From Pseudomonas fluvialis (lineage in GTDB: Bacteria > Pseudomonadota > Gammaproteobacteria > Pseudomonadales > Pseudomonadaceae): a DNA stretch of 64,000 bases. The DNA is taken from contig NZ_JACHLL010000001.1 of NCBI RefSeq assembly GCF_014207935.1, positions 744,001-808,000 of the forward strand. Reading direction: 5' to 3'. Positions 1-6,623 of this stretch are shown here, in pieces. The position numbers were made by a program, and so were the translations under genes. Position 1 is the stretch's first letter. Each line of letters begins with the position of its first letter. Under the pieces are notes generated by a model. It was not told the DNA's origin and did not search any database. It saw nothing but the letters and a program-made list of their open reading frames with translations.

Positions 1-1
1 A

Positions 2-256
2 CTATCCGATCTTGTGGAAATCGAGGGAGATACTAGGCATAGACCGGAGCCTAGAACGGTTTACCAGTTAGCCAATTACTTCCACGTTAATAAATCAAAT
101 TTAATGCAAATAGCTGGATTAACCACAAGAAAAGACGAAAGACTAGCAAGTGAGTCAGTAAGATTTGCAGCTCGCTCAGACCCGTCAGCGTCACTATCAA
201 GAGAAGAAAGCATTGCGCTAGATGCATTTATCAAGGCGCTAGATAGCCAAGAGTAG
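2..256 (+). CDS. XRE-family transcriptional regulator, C-terminal part (cut by window edge)
   Basis: The frame is open to the left edge, so the true start and probably most of the helix-turn-helix lie upstream. The visible part reads as the end of an XRE/cI-type HTH domain: after a short charged stretch comes RTVYQLANYFHVNKSNLMQIAGL, where the AxxF.V....L motif resembles the last helices of such domains, followed by an acidic tail of about 45 residues. It ends 2 bp before the ImmA/IrrE-like gene, so the two are translationally linked. XRE plus ImmA/IrrE pairs are common on mobile elements, where the peptidase can cleave the repressor. Identification rests on partial sequence and context. Confidence 0.7.
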   Translation, partial: LSDLVEIEGDTRHRPEPRTVYQLANYFHVNKSNLMQIAGLTTRKDERLASESVRFAARSDPSASLSREESIALDAFIKALDSQE

Positions 257-258
257 GG

Positions 259-1197
259 ATGCCTGTGACTAAAAGCTTAATAATTTCTCCAAAAACAGTA
301 AAAGACATCGACGATAGAGTCGATCGGGTGTTGAAGGGTTTAGGCTATCCTGAACCGCCGCTGCGATTGGAAGATGTTAGGGAGCTTTTAAAGCTTGACT
401 TGAAATTTTATACCGCTGACAACCCGAGCTATCTCCAAGAGGTCACGAGCCGAATATTTGTTGGGGCGAAACAGGTCTTGCAGCGACCAGCTTTATTGAT
501 GGATGCGATCAGCAAGCTTTCGCTGCAGGCACTTTATTTGCCGGACCGTAAAAGAATCCTTCTCGACAACAATGTGCCCAAACTAAAACATCGCTGGAAT
601 GAAGCTCACGAAATTGGACATAGCTTACTGCCATGGCACCAAGAAATGATGCATGGAGATGATGAAAGCACGTTATCTCAGCACTGCCATGAACACATAG
701 AGCTGGAAGCTAATTTTGCGGCTGCGCGGCTATTATTTTTGCGCGACAGATTCACTGAGGAAGCCCGCGCAATGGCAGAAAGGTTCACCTCAATAAAGAA
801 CCTCCAAGCCACTTTCGGCAATACATTATCTACCACCCTTTACCGCTTTGTGGAAAGCATTGGCGCTGAGAAACCGGTTTTAGGGGTGATATCAGGACAT
901 CCTCACATTTCAAAAAGAACAAGCAAGTTTGACGCTGCCAACCCCTGCAGGCATTTTATTCAGTCGCCAGCGTTCGCTCAGAAGTTTTCTAATGTATCGG
1001 AATTGGAGGTTTTTAAATCTATTTCTGCTTACTGCGGAAGCCAAAGCGGTGGAATTCTTGGTGAGGACGAGGTCGTTCTTGACGATGATAGCGGCCAAAA
1101 ACATATTTTTCGCTTTGAAACTTTTTACAACCGATACGACAGCCTTACCTTGGGGATATACCTTGCGCCAGCCAAAATCTCTATATTTTTAAATTAG
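259..1197 (+). CDS. ImmA/IrrE-family metallopeptidase
   Basis: 312 residues. A zinc-peptidase motif HEIGH is at residues 117-121, and an ELEANFAAARLL segment near 148-159 supplies the likely third ligand; this is the ImmA/IrrE (COG2856) signature. No signal peptide or membrane segment is visible, so it is cytoplasmic. The start ATG is 2 bp after the XRE stop codon. In ICEBs1 the homologue ImmA cleaves the XRE repressor ImmR, and in Deinococcus IrrE/PprI cleaves the XRE repressor DdrO; by analogy this protein probably inactivates the upstream regulator upon a stress signal. The substrate here is inferred. A toxin-antitoxin or defence role is an alternative. The C-terminal ~130 residues are not recognised. 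Confidence 0.8.
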   Translation: MPVTKSLIISPKTVKDIDDRVDRVLKGLGYPEPPLRLEDVRELLKLDLKFYTADNPSYLQEVTSRIFVGAKQVLQRPALLMDAISKLSLQALYLPDRKRILLDNNVPKLKHRWNEAHEIGHSLLPWHQEMMHGDDESTLSQHCHEHIELEANFAAARLLFLRDRFTEEARAMAERFTSIKNLQATFGNTLSTTLYRFVESIGAEKPVLGVISGHPHISKRTSKFDAANPCRHFIQSPAFAQKFSNVSELEVFKSISAYCGSQSGGILGEDEVVLDDDSGQKHIFRFETFYNRYDSLTLGIYLAPAKISIFLN

Positions 1198-1289
1198 TGT
1201 GGATCGCAGTGATTTACGGATTCAATTTTTCCGGCGCTCACCTTGCGAGTCGTGGATAGAGCCGTTTCGTTTTTGCTAATTGAGTGGCC

Positions 1290-1307
1290 ATTGCCTGCCA
1301 AGGCAAT
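1290..1307. repeat. Perfect 7-bp inverted repeat
   Basis: ATTGCCT, a 4-base spacer (GCCA), then AGGCAAT. It could be an operator or a small hairpin after the ImmA/IrrE gene; there is no T-run, so a terminator is unlikely. Confidence 0.45.
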
Positions 1308-1395
1308 CAAAGTCGATCATAAGTGAGCCGAACTATCTGGTTAGCCATTAGGCTGCTTATGGCCGGTTCCTGCCAGTCATCGCTAAGGCGCGCGC

Positions 1396-1487
1396 TGGTC
1401 AAGTCGAATGCAAGCAGATGGTCAGTTGGAATGCAATTGACTGGTCAGTGGTTGTGCAAATGAGTGATCAAGTCACTGCAATTTCGC
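1396..1487. repeat. Four tandem degenerate 23-bp repeats
   Basis: Units begin at 1396, 1419, 1442 and 1465, an exact 23-bp step. The shared core is TGGTCA followed, after 6-8 variable bases, by TGCAA; units 1 and 2 share 15 of their first 18 bases and units 2 and 3 share 17 of 23. Unit 4 starts TGATCA and needs a single-base gap. The array ends 76 bp before the csrA-like start codon. Length and phasing suit a protein-binding array (iteron, operator cluster, or TnsB-type sites), but which protein binds is unknown. Confidence 0.7.
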
Positions 1488-1534
1488 ACTGTTGCACATT
1501 CACTCTCGGTTTCGCGGCTCTAGACTACTTAAAA

Positions 1535-1563
1535 GGACATTCCCCACCGGAAAGGATTTCGAC
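1535..1563 (+). promoter_or_regulatory. csrA leader: three GGA motifs overlapping the ribosome binding site
   Basis: GGA triplets lie at 1535-1537, 1549-1551 and 1554-1556. The last is part of the AAAGGA Shine-Dalgarno for the ATG at 1564. CsrA/RsmA proteins bind ANGGA-like sites over ribosome binding sites, so the layout suggests autoregulation or control by a host RsmA. Confidence 0.5.
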
Positions 1564-1773
1564 ATGGGATTTCTAACAGTTACCCGCCGTGAGGGCGAGA
1601 ACCTACGCCTCACCATCGACCCAGATGTCGACACCGAGAAACTGCTGCGCCTACTTCTTCGCGACGGGATCACCATCCATCTGAACCGGCCTCCGCGCAA
1701 TGGGCATATTCGAATCGGAATAGAGGCTCCTCAGCAGGTCAAGATCAGCCGCGAGGAGCTGATCGAAAATTAG
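1564..1773 (+). CDS. csrA: CsrA/RsmA-family RNA-binding translational regulator, transposon-borne
   Basis: 69 residues. The ATG at 1564 is chosen because AAAGGA lies 7-8 bases upstream; a longer frame from 1492 has no such site. The family signature is clear: LTVTRREGENL at the N terminus, HIRIGIEAPQQV in the middle and ISREEL, with the conserved RNA-contacting Arg (R44 of E. coli CsrA), near the C terminus. Compared with the 61-residue E. coli protein it has about ten extra residues between strands 1 and 2. The gene converges on tniQ (18 bp between the stop codons). Mobile-element CsrA homologues are known, for example RsmQ on Pseudomonas plasmid pQBR103, which alters host behaviour. The likely role is post-transcriptional control of host or element mRNAs; targets are unknown. 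Confidence 0.85.
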   Translation: MGFLTVTRREGENLRLTIDPDVDTEKLLRLLLRDGITIHLNRPPRNGHIRIGIEAPQQVKISREELIEN

Positions 1774-1790
1774 ACAGGGCTGACCCAAGG

Positions 1791-2963
1791 TCACAACGGT
1801 CGACGGCGGTTCCACGGGGGATGTTCAAGCTTCCAGCTATCACTCGCGGTCCACATACCGAGTAATTGCCTTACTGCACTGGCGTGCGCAGGCTCACCGT
1901 TACGAATTAGGTACTGCCTTGCCTCATGCCGCTCCAGCGGGGTCGGTGAGTATGGCTTGTCGAATAGTTGATCGCGGATGGGTTGATAGAGCCAATATGG
2001 TAAATCGCCCTTGTAGCTCAGAAGGTAGGAGCTCGAGACGCGCGACCTACGACAAACATCAATCATGACGCTAGGCCAGTCTTCCAATAACAGCCGAAGC
2101 AGAGCGAGCATGAGTGCACGATCGCCAATCCGAAGCGTTTCTAAACAAAAGTGCGCGCCGGCTTGCAGTGGCAGATCCAGCAGCCCTTCCTCAAGAAACA
2201 TCAGCTCGCGAACCCGCTTGAACCTACCCTCTCCCCCAAGTAACTGCAGAAGGCGCTTTAGCCCTCGGAACAAAAGGAAGGAGTAGCAATTTCCCCCCGG
2301 TAAATGGGCCGACCGCCCCTGACCCAACGCATCAAGGACCATCTCTTGGAAAATTCGGCTTTCAGCATCAGCGAAGAGATCGTCAATCAACGGCTCTCGC
2401 AAATCCGTACCGCACCGGTAACAGCTCGCAAGCGGCGTACTGAGCTGCAGCAACCGCTGACCACGATCACAGATGGTCGGTACTACAGGGCTGTGGCACC
2501 GGGGGCACTCATCGGCCAGGTAAATGCCATGGATAGGGCAAATCACACTTAGAGCGAGGCGCCAGGTACAACGAAAATGAGGCTCAGTGTCTTCGGCCAG
2601 GCAACGCCGGCAGAACTGCAGAGAATGGCCGGCCCGTTGCCTGGGATTACGAGCACCGCGGATGTGTGTCAGAACCCAATCACAAGAGCCTTTCTTCGCT
2701 AGCCGCTCCCATAAGATGCCCTCGAATACCGAAAGCTTCGTCGCACGAGCCGTCGCATCGGCAACACCACAGCCTGCCCCAACACCAATGATGACCGAGT
2801 CAGAAACAACCCGATCAATATCCTGATTCAGAAACTGGGGCGGAAGAAGGAGATGGTGAGTAACGAACGGAAGCAGCTTGGTACCGTTTCCCCAAGCAAG
2901 CCGGCACAGCCACGAGCTGAATAGCTCACCCTCGAAAGGGTGAGGTCCGGTAGAGCCAGGCAA
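1791..2963 (-). CDS. tniQ: TniQ-family transposition target-selection protein
   Basis: 390 residues. The N-terminal EGELFSSWLCRLAWGNG matches the TniQ opening (E.l.SWl.Rla). A zinc-finger region follows with pairs CRRC, CPIHG, CPRC and CYRC between about residues 117 and 190. In Tn7-like elements TniQ/TnsD recognises the attachment site and bridges it to TnsC; here it is the best candidate for comM recognition. The frame is open only from a TTG at 2963, 7 bases after the tnsC stop; no in-frame ATG gives the conserved start, so either TTG is used or translation is coupled to tnsC. At 390 residues it is shorter than Tn7 TnsD (508). AbaR elements have tniE after this gene; here csrA occupies that side on the opposite strand. 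Confidence 0.88.
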   Translation of the reverse strand: MPGSTGPHPFEGELFSSWLCRLAWGNGTKLLPFVTHHLLLPPQFLNQDIDRVVSDSVIIGVGAGCGVADATARATKLSVFEGILWERLAKKGSCDWVLTHIRGARNPRQRAGHSLQFCRRCLAEDTEPHFRCTWRLALSVICPIHGIYLADECPRCHSPVVPTICDRGQRLLQLSTPLASCYRCGTDLREPLIDDLFADAESRIFQEMVLDALGQGRSAHLPGGNCYSFLLFRGLKRLLQLLGGEGRFKRVRELMFLEEGLLDLPLQAGAHFCLETLRIGDRALMLALLRLLLEDWPSVMIDVCRRSRVSSSYLLSYKGDLPYWLYQPIRDQLFDKPYSPTPLERHEARQYLIRNGEPAHASAVRQLLGMWTASDSWKLEHPPWNRRRPL

Positions 2964-2969
2964 TCATGC

Positions 2970-3875
2970 TCAGCGCTCCAAGTGTCGAGTTCGATCGGAG
3001 GGCAAGACATAGCCCAGGGCATGCAGGTTTTCCCAGGTCACCATGTCTCCAGTGACATGCTCCGTACCGCTACGCACAGCCCAGCTCGCAAAGAGTCGGA
3101 GTATCTCCACCGTCTCACCCAGTAACCCTTCACTGAATTGAAGCAACCGCGTCAGCGTGGCGCGCTGCAGGATATCCATTCCCTTCTCGAGTTCCAGGCG
3201 CGGCCGTATGCTCACGACGAAGGTCGCGTACTCCTCAATGCGCTCCTCGGTCCACCTACGGACGAAAATAGGTTTGAAGCGATTCGCAATGGAAGAGTCC
3301 GCAGTCAGGATGTTCTGGCTTTCCGGTACGCCCGAAAGGACGATCGGAATGCTGAGCTCCATGCTCAGGTTCCTCAGAGCATTGAGAAATTTGCGCCGAC
3401 GTGCAATCGACCCTGCGGCGATGTTGAAGAAGTCATCCAGTATCAACATCTTCACGTTCAGGTGCTGACACATAACCTTGATCCGCCGCAGCTTCGAGTC
3501 CTCTGGCTCCCTCGATGCGACGTGCATCCCGAGGCTTTCCATGATCCTCGTGTACATGCGTCCTTCATCAGGTGATGGCGGCGCCTGCACCATGATTACC
3601 GGTAGTTCTATTTTGTGGGCGTTCAGGTCGTAGGGGGGATTAGCCCGATCTCGAACGCTATTTAGGATCATCGACTTGCCACTATTGCTCTCGCCAAGCA
3701 GCACGAGATTGGGCATCCGGTGCGTCTTCGGGTGGTCGAGCAGGCTCTCAATCTGCTCACGAATCCGAACCGCACTGTCATAGCCAATCCAGCGCTCCTC
3801 ACGAAAGGCAGCCAGACGTACCTTCATCTCCGGAGTGGGACGCACAGTAAAGCAGCCGACATCTAACTTGCTCAT
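2970..3875 (-). CDS. tnsC: TnsC/TniB-family AAA+ ATPase, transposition regulator
   Basis: 301 residues from ATG 3875; GTG at 3881 is also in frame, but AGGTG sits at a suitable distance only for the ATG. Walker A is GESNSGKS (about residue 61-68) and Walker B is MLILDDF (about 143-149). The PIVLSGVPES and NRFKPIFVRRW segments match sensor and arginine-rich regions of TniB proteins. TnsC-type ATPases form filaments on DNA that link TniQ at the target to the TnsAB transposase and mediate target immunity. The size is that of TniB rather than the longer Tn7 TnsC (555). It follows tnsB with no more than a few bases between and precedes tniQ. Confidence 0.92.
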   Translation of the reverse strand: MSKLDVGCFTVRPTPEMKVRLAAFREERWIGYDSAVRIREQIESLLDHPKTHRMPNLVLLGESNSGKSMILNSVRDRANPPYDLNAHKIELPVIMVQAPPSPDEGRMYTRIMESLGMHVASREPEDSKLRRIKVMCQHLNVKMLILDDFFNIAAGSIARRRKFLNALRNLSMELSIPIVLSGVPESQNILTADSSIANRFKPIFVRRWTEERIEEYATFVVSIRPRLELEKGMDILQRATLTRLLQFSEGLLGETVEILRLFASWAVRSGTEHVTGDMVTWENLHALGYVLPSDRTRHLER

Positions 3876-3881
3876 CAACAC

Positions 3882-5792
3882 CTACCGCTCTTCAAAGGGA
3901 GTCAGATGAGAGAAGTCATCGACTACAGCTTTTGCTGAGTCCGAGGACGGCGAGTCGATGCGGTCAGATGGCAGTGGCATGGGAGGCATAGCCTTGTGGA
4001 GGCGATCACGCTCCTTGGCCATCCGCTTCTTCCGCGGAGCCGTAGTAGATTGCCCTGCGCCACGCCTATTGTGCGTGTCACATCTGGACTGTTCCTCGAT
4101 CCGCATCATTTCGTTTCGCGCTCGGAATATCTGCTCCTCGTTCTCGAGCTTGATCCCTCGGTCCTTGAGGAAGGATTTGATTGCCTTCAGCTCCCAAGTA
4201 CTGATCCGTGGATAGGCGGTGTTGCGATAAGGAATACGGAAGTACTCTCGTATCTGGGGATCCCAGAAGAACAGGTAGCTAATGTCCCGGGGGTCGTACC
4301 TGAAGATGAATTCCCGGGCCTTCCGCTTGTTGCCCGGCTCAGGTGCGCCAATCCACTTATCGAGTACAGGGTCGTGGTAGAAGATGAAGTCCGATACCAC
4401 CCCATACGTCTGGATGGTCCGACGCAACAGCGGCATGAAGTCGATCCTTAGCTTATCGGGGTTCGAAGCCACTCGGATCACCCCTAGCCCAGGGACTTCG
4501 TCGTTACCGTAAAGTCCCTCTTCATAACGTTGGATCGGCGAAACACCTAGCGCCGAATGCTTCTTGTGGTGGTATTCCCCAAGGATCAGATTCGCGAACC
4601 AGCGCTCGAACTCGACAAGAGTCATGGTGGCGTTCTTCTCAGACTTGTATTCCCCTTTCTGGGCGGTGTTAGAGAACGTGGTGCCGTCCAGCTCGTGGAT
4701 ACGCTCAGCAAATGTGCCGAACAATCTCTCGATGTGCGCGCCGTAGTTTGGCTTCTTGAGCTTGCGAAACTTCATGTTGAAGCCGTGCTCTTGAGCCGCC
4801 TCCTGAAGCATCTCGCCGTGGAATTCCTTGGCATTGTCGGCCTGAATGACCGCAGGCTTGCTCTGGCAGATCCAAGGGAAATCAACACCGAGCCGGCCAA
4901 GCATTCCGTCCTTAGGCAGAATGGCGTTCGAAATACATAGGCCCGTGGCCAATGCACCTGGTGGATCGAAAGAGATGTACCAGCCAACCACCATCCTCGA
5001 GAAAACATCAATCGCAAGCGTGATCCAAGGCTTGCCGATAGGGATTCGGTCTTGCTCGTCGACCAAGATCACGTCAGCTGGCGTGTGATCGATCTGCCAC
5101 ACCGCATTCAGAGTATCGGCGCCCGGCATCGAGCCTCTTATCGACCTGAAGTCGAGGGCAGCGTTACGACCTTCGCGCTTTGCAGCCTGCTCTTCAGGAA
5201 GGATCTCCTCGATCCGCGCCATGACCGCGACCTTACTGGGAGCGGGAAGGCCTTCGTTCTTGCAGCGCGTTTCGATTACACGCGTTACTGCAGTCGGGCT
5301 TTTCTTAAGCTCGGTGAGGTAGTCCGAGCGGATCGCCTTCTCAATGATCTCTTCAACCCTCGGATCAAGTCGTTTCCCGCCAGCATCGAATCGACGCTTG
5401 CGGAGCAAGCAGGTCACAGATCCATGTCGCTCTACGCGCGCCAACCATCGATAGAGCGTCGGTACTGATACAAGGAGCCCATCCGCAACCTCCTTGACGT
5501 GTGCCTCTGTTCGCGACGGCATACCAATCAGGGGGGCAATCGCGTTGTATCGCTCAATAGCGATCTTCCAGTCTTCTTCAGGGATTGCAGCCAGATCGAT
5601 TTGCTCGCCAGCTTGCGCAGCCGCTTTCCCATAGCTCTCGGTTATTTCGCTGACTTTCAGCACTTGGTCTTGGCCCGCCAACACATCCGAAGCCAGAACC
5701 TCATTTGCGGAAACAAACTTCTTAACGCAATAAGTTCGGCCGAAGCAGGAGATGACCGCACCTACGTGGATAGCAACGGTTGTGGGGGTCAT
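3882..5792 (-). CDS. tnsB: TnsB-family DDE transposase
   Basis: 636 residues. An N-terminal DNA-binding part includes an HTH-like segment (GLLVSVPTLYRWLARV, ~106-120). The rve integrase core has D235 (QIDHTPAD), D319 (QADNAKEF) and E355 (HIERLFGT), the complete DDE triad. The C-terminal Mu-type domain and a basic tail with RKKRMAKERDR follow; this tail would contact TnsC. It cuts and joins the 3' ends of the transposon. Its ATG overlaps the tnsA stop by 4 bases, so the two are translationally coupled. All catalytic residues are present, suggesting an active enzyme. Confidence 0.95.
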   Translation of the reverse strand: MTPTTVAIHVGAVISCFGRTYCVKKFVSANEVLASDVLAGQDQVLKVSEITESYGKAAAQAGEQIDLAAIPEEDWKIAIERYNAIAPLIGMPSRTEAHVKEVADGLLVSVPTLYRWLARVERHGSVTCLLRKRRFDAGGKRLDPRVEEIIEKAIRSDYLTELKKSPTAVTRVIETRCKNEGLPAPSKVAVMARIEEILPEEQAAKREGRNAALDFRSIRGSMPGADTLNAVWQIDHTPADVILVDEQDRIPIGKPWITLAIDVFSRMVVGWYISFDPPGALATGLCISNAILPKDGMLGRLGVDFPWICQSKPAVIQADNAKEFHGEMLQEAAQEHGFNMKFRKLKKPNYGAHIERLFGTFAERIHELDGTTFSNTAQKGEYKSEKNATMTLVEFERWFANLILGEYHHKKHSALGVSPIQRYEEGLYGNDEVPGLGVIRVASNPDKLRIDFMPLLRRTIQTYGVVSDFIFYHDPVLDKWIGAPEPGNKRKAREFIFRYDPRDISYLFFWDPQIREYFRIPYRNTAYPRISTWELKAIKSFLKDRGIKLENEEQIFRARNEMMRIEEQSRCDTHNRRGAGQSTTAPRKKRMAKERDRLHKAMPPMPLPSDRIDSPSSDSAKAVVDDFSHLTPFEER

Positions 5793-6577
5793 ACACGATC
5801 TCCTGCAATGGCCCGCGCCTGGGCAGTCGGCCAGATCGGAGCTTTCATGTTTAGAGGCTTCGCAAGGTCGATACCCACGATCTGCTGGGTAACCAGGTGC
5901 CAGAGATACGGGATGTACTCACCACGATGAACGGCATCCCCTCGGACCGTGCCCAAAAGGGCTTGTGGAGTAGTCGGCCCGAGCCGCACAAGCAGCTCGC
6001 AGATGTGAGGAATGCGCGCGTCGTATAGATCCTGATCGCCATACATCTTCTGGTAACGCAACAAGAACCGAACGTTCTCTAGATAGGGAGTACGTATCTC
6101 ACGCTCAGTCATGACCTTAAATCTGCAGCCATAATCTTTAGCCCAGGCAAAAGCTGCCTTAAGCCGAGGCTTCTCCTCAGCCCACCGAGCCTTCAGTTGA
6201 GCACGCGCCTTGACCTCAAAGATGGTGGTCCGCAACGCCGGGTCGGATCGAACTGCCATGTCGTTGTAGGCAACCGCTACATCAGGGGTAAAGCGACGGA
6301 GCCGCCCCGTCTCGTCCTTCCATTGAATCTTGAAGGGCTGAGTGGCGTATCGAAGGACACGCCAGTCGTACTCCAGCAAGGTGAGAAAATCCTGCTCCAA
6401 AGCAGACTCCGTCCTCTGGACCTTGGCGGCTTTCTCCGTCGCGACATAGCCAGTGACGCTATACGCACTCCTGCCGATTTTTCGAGCAGCCATCTCATGC
6501 CCCTCGAACAGTCGATCGAGCCAGGCCCCGAAATAGGCCGGCGAAACATCCTTGATGAAGGGGCGGGAGCGCTTCAC
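5789..6577 (-). CDS. tnsA: TnsA-family transposon-end endonuclease
   Basis: 262 residues from GTG 6577, preferred because GGAG lies 7 bases upstream; TTG 6583 would leave only 1-2 bases. The PD-(D/E)XK nuclease fold is visible: an ESALEQDF helix (Glu about 61), RFTPDVAV (Asp about 99) and TIFEVKAR (Glu/Lys about 121/123), equivalent to Tn7 TnsA E63, D114 and K132. TnsA nicks the 5' ends so that TnsB and TnsA together excise the element by cut-and-paste. The C-terminal ~100 residues resemble the TnsA C-terminal winged-helix region that binds TnsC. It is the first gene of the operon and starts about 46 bp from the comM junction. Confidence 0.92.
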   Translation of the reverse strand: MKRSRPFIKDVSPAYFGAWLDRLFEGHEMAARKIGRSAYSVTGYVATEKAAKVQRTESALEQDFLTLLEYDWRVLRYATQPFKIQWKDETGRLRRFTPDVAVAYNDMAVRSDPALRTTIFEVKARAQLKARWAEEKPRLKAAFAWAKDYGCRFKVMTEREIRTPYLENVRFLLRYQKMYGDQDLYDARIPHICELLVRLGPTTPQALLGTVRGDAVHRGEYIPYLWHLVTQQIVGIDLAKPLNMKAPIWPTAQARAIAGDRV

Positions 6578-6623
6578 TATCAAACTCCATAGTTATCCTT
6601 GTCATATATCATAATATCTCAGA
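6578..6623. mobile_element. Transposon terminus next to tnsA
   Basis: This AT-rich 46-bp stretch separates the tnsA start from comM. Codons for KDGGRFDL resume from 6626, and the CC before them fits the Pro codon expected in Pseudomonas comM, so the junction is near 6623/6624. It is too short for the usual set of TnsB sites unless these extend into tnsA. The exact terminal bases cannot be fixed without the other end. Confidence 0.6.

Larger units (their letters stand above)
1198..1563. other. 366-bp intergenic region upstream of csrA-like gene
   Basis: No convincing coding frame is seen. It contains a perfect 7-bp inverted repeat at 1290-1307, four tandem degenerate 23-bp repeats at 1396-1487, and the csrA leader with three GGA motifs at 1535-1556. 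It probably carries the csrA promoter; no clear -35/-10 pair could be assigned. Confidence 0.6.
1..6623. mobile_element. Tn7-like transposon (one end plus part of cargo) inserted in comM
   Basis: The region has a TnsA-type endonuclease, a DDE transposase (TnsB), a TniB-type AAA+ ATPase (TnsC) and a TniQ target-selector in one leftward operon, directly abutting a comM gene that has lost its first ~90 codons. comM sequence resumes at about 6624 with codons for KDGGRFDL. Elements of the Tn6022/AbaR type, with genes tniC-A-B-D, are known to use comM as their target, so the arrangement fits that branch. Cargo seen here is csrA-like, XRE and ImmA/IrrE genes. The other end, the target duplication and the 5' half of comM are outside the window, so total length and terminal repeats cannot be given. 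The 14-1197 cargo is visibly poorer in G+C than the backbone. Confidence 0.9.

Noticed and set aside
1396..1487. 23-bp repeats as a CRISPR array or integron attC site
   Set aside because: Units are contiguous with no spacers and are degenerate; no cas genes or attC core sites (RYYYAAC/GTTRRRY) are present.
1791..6577. CRISPR-associated transposon (CAST)
   Set aside because: No cas gene, array or guide-like sequence in the visible part, and tnsABC-tniQ of the comM-targeting type explains the insertion. Cargo beyond the left edge was not seen.
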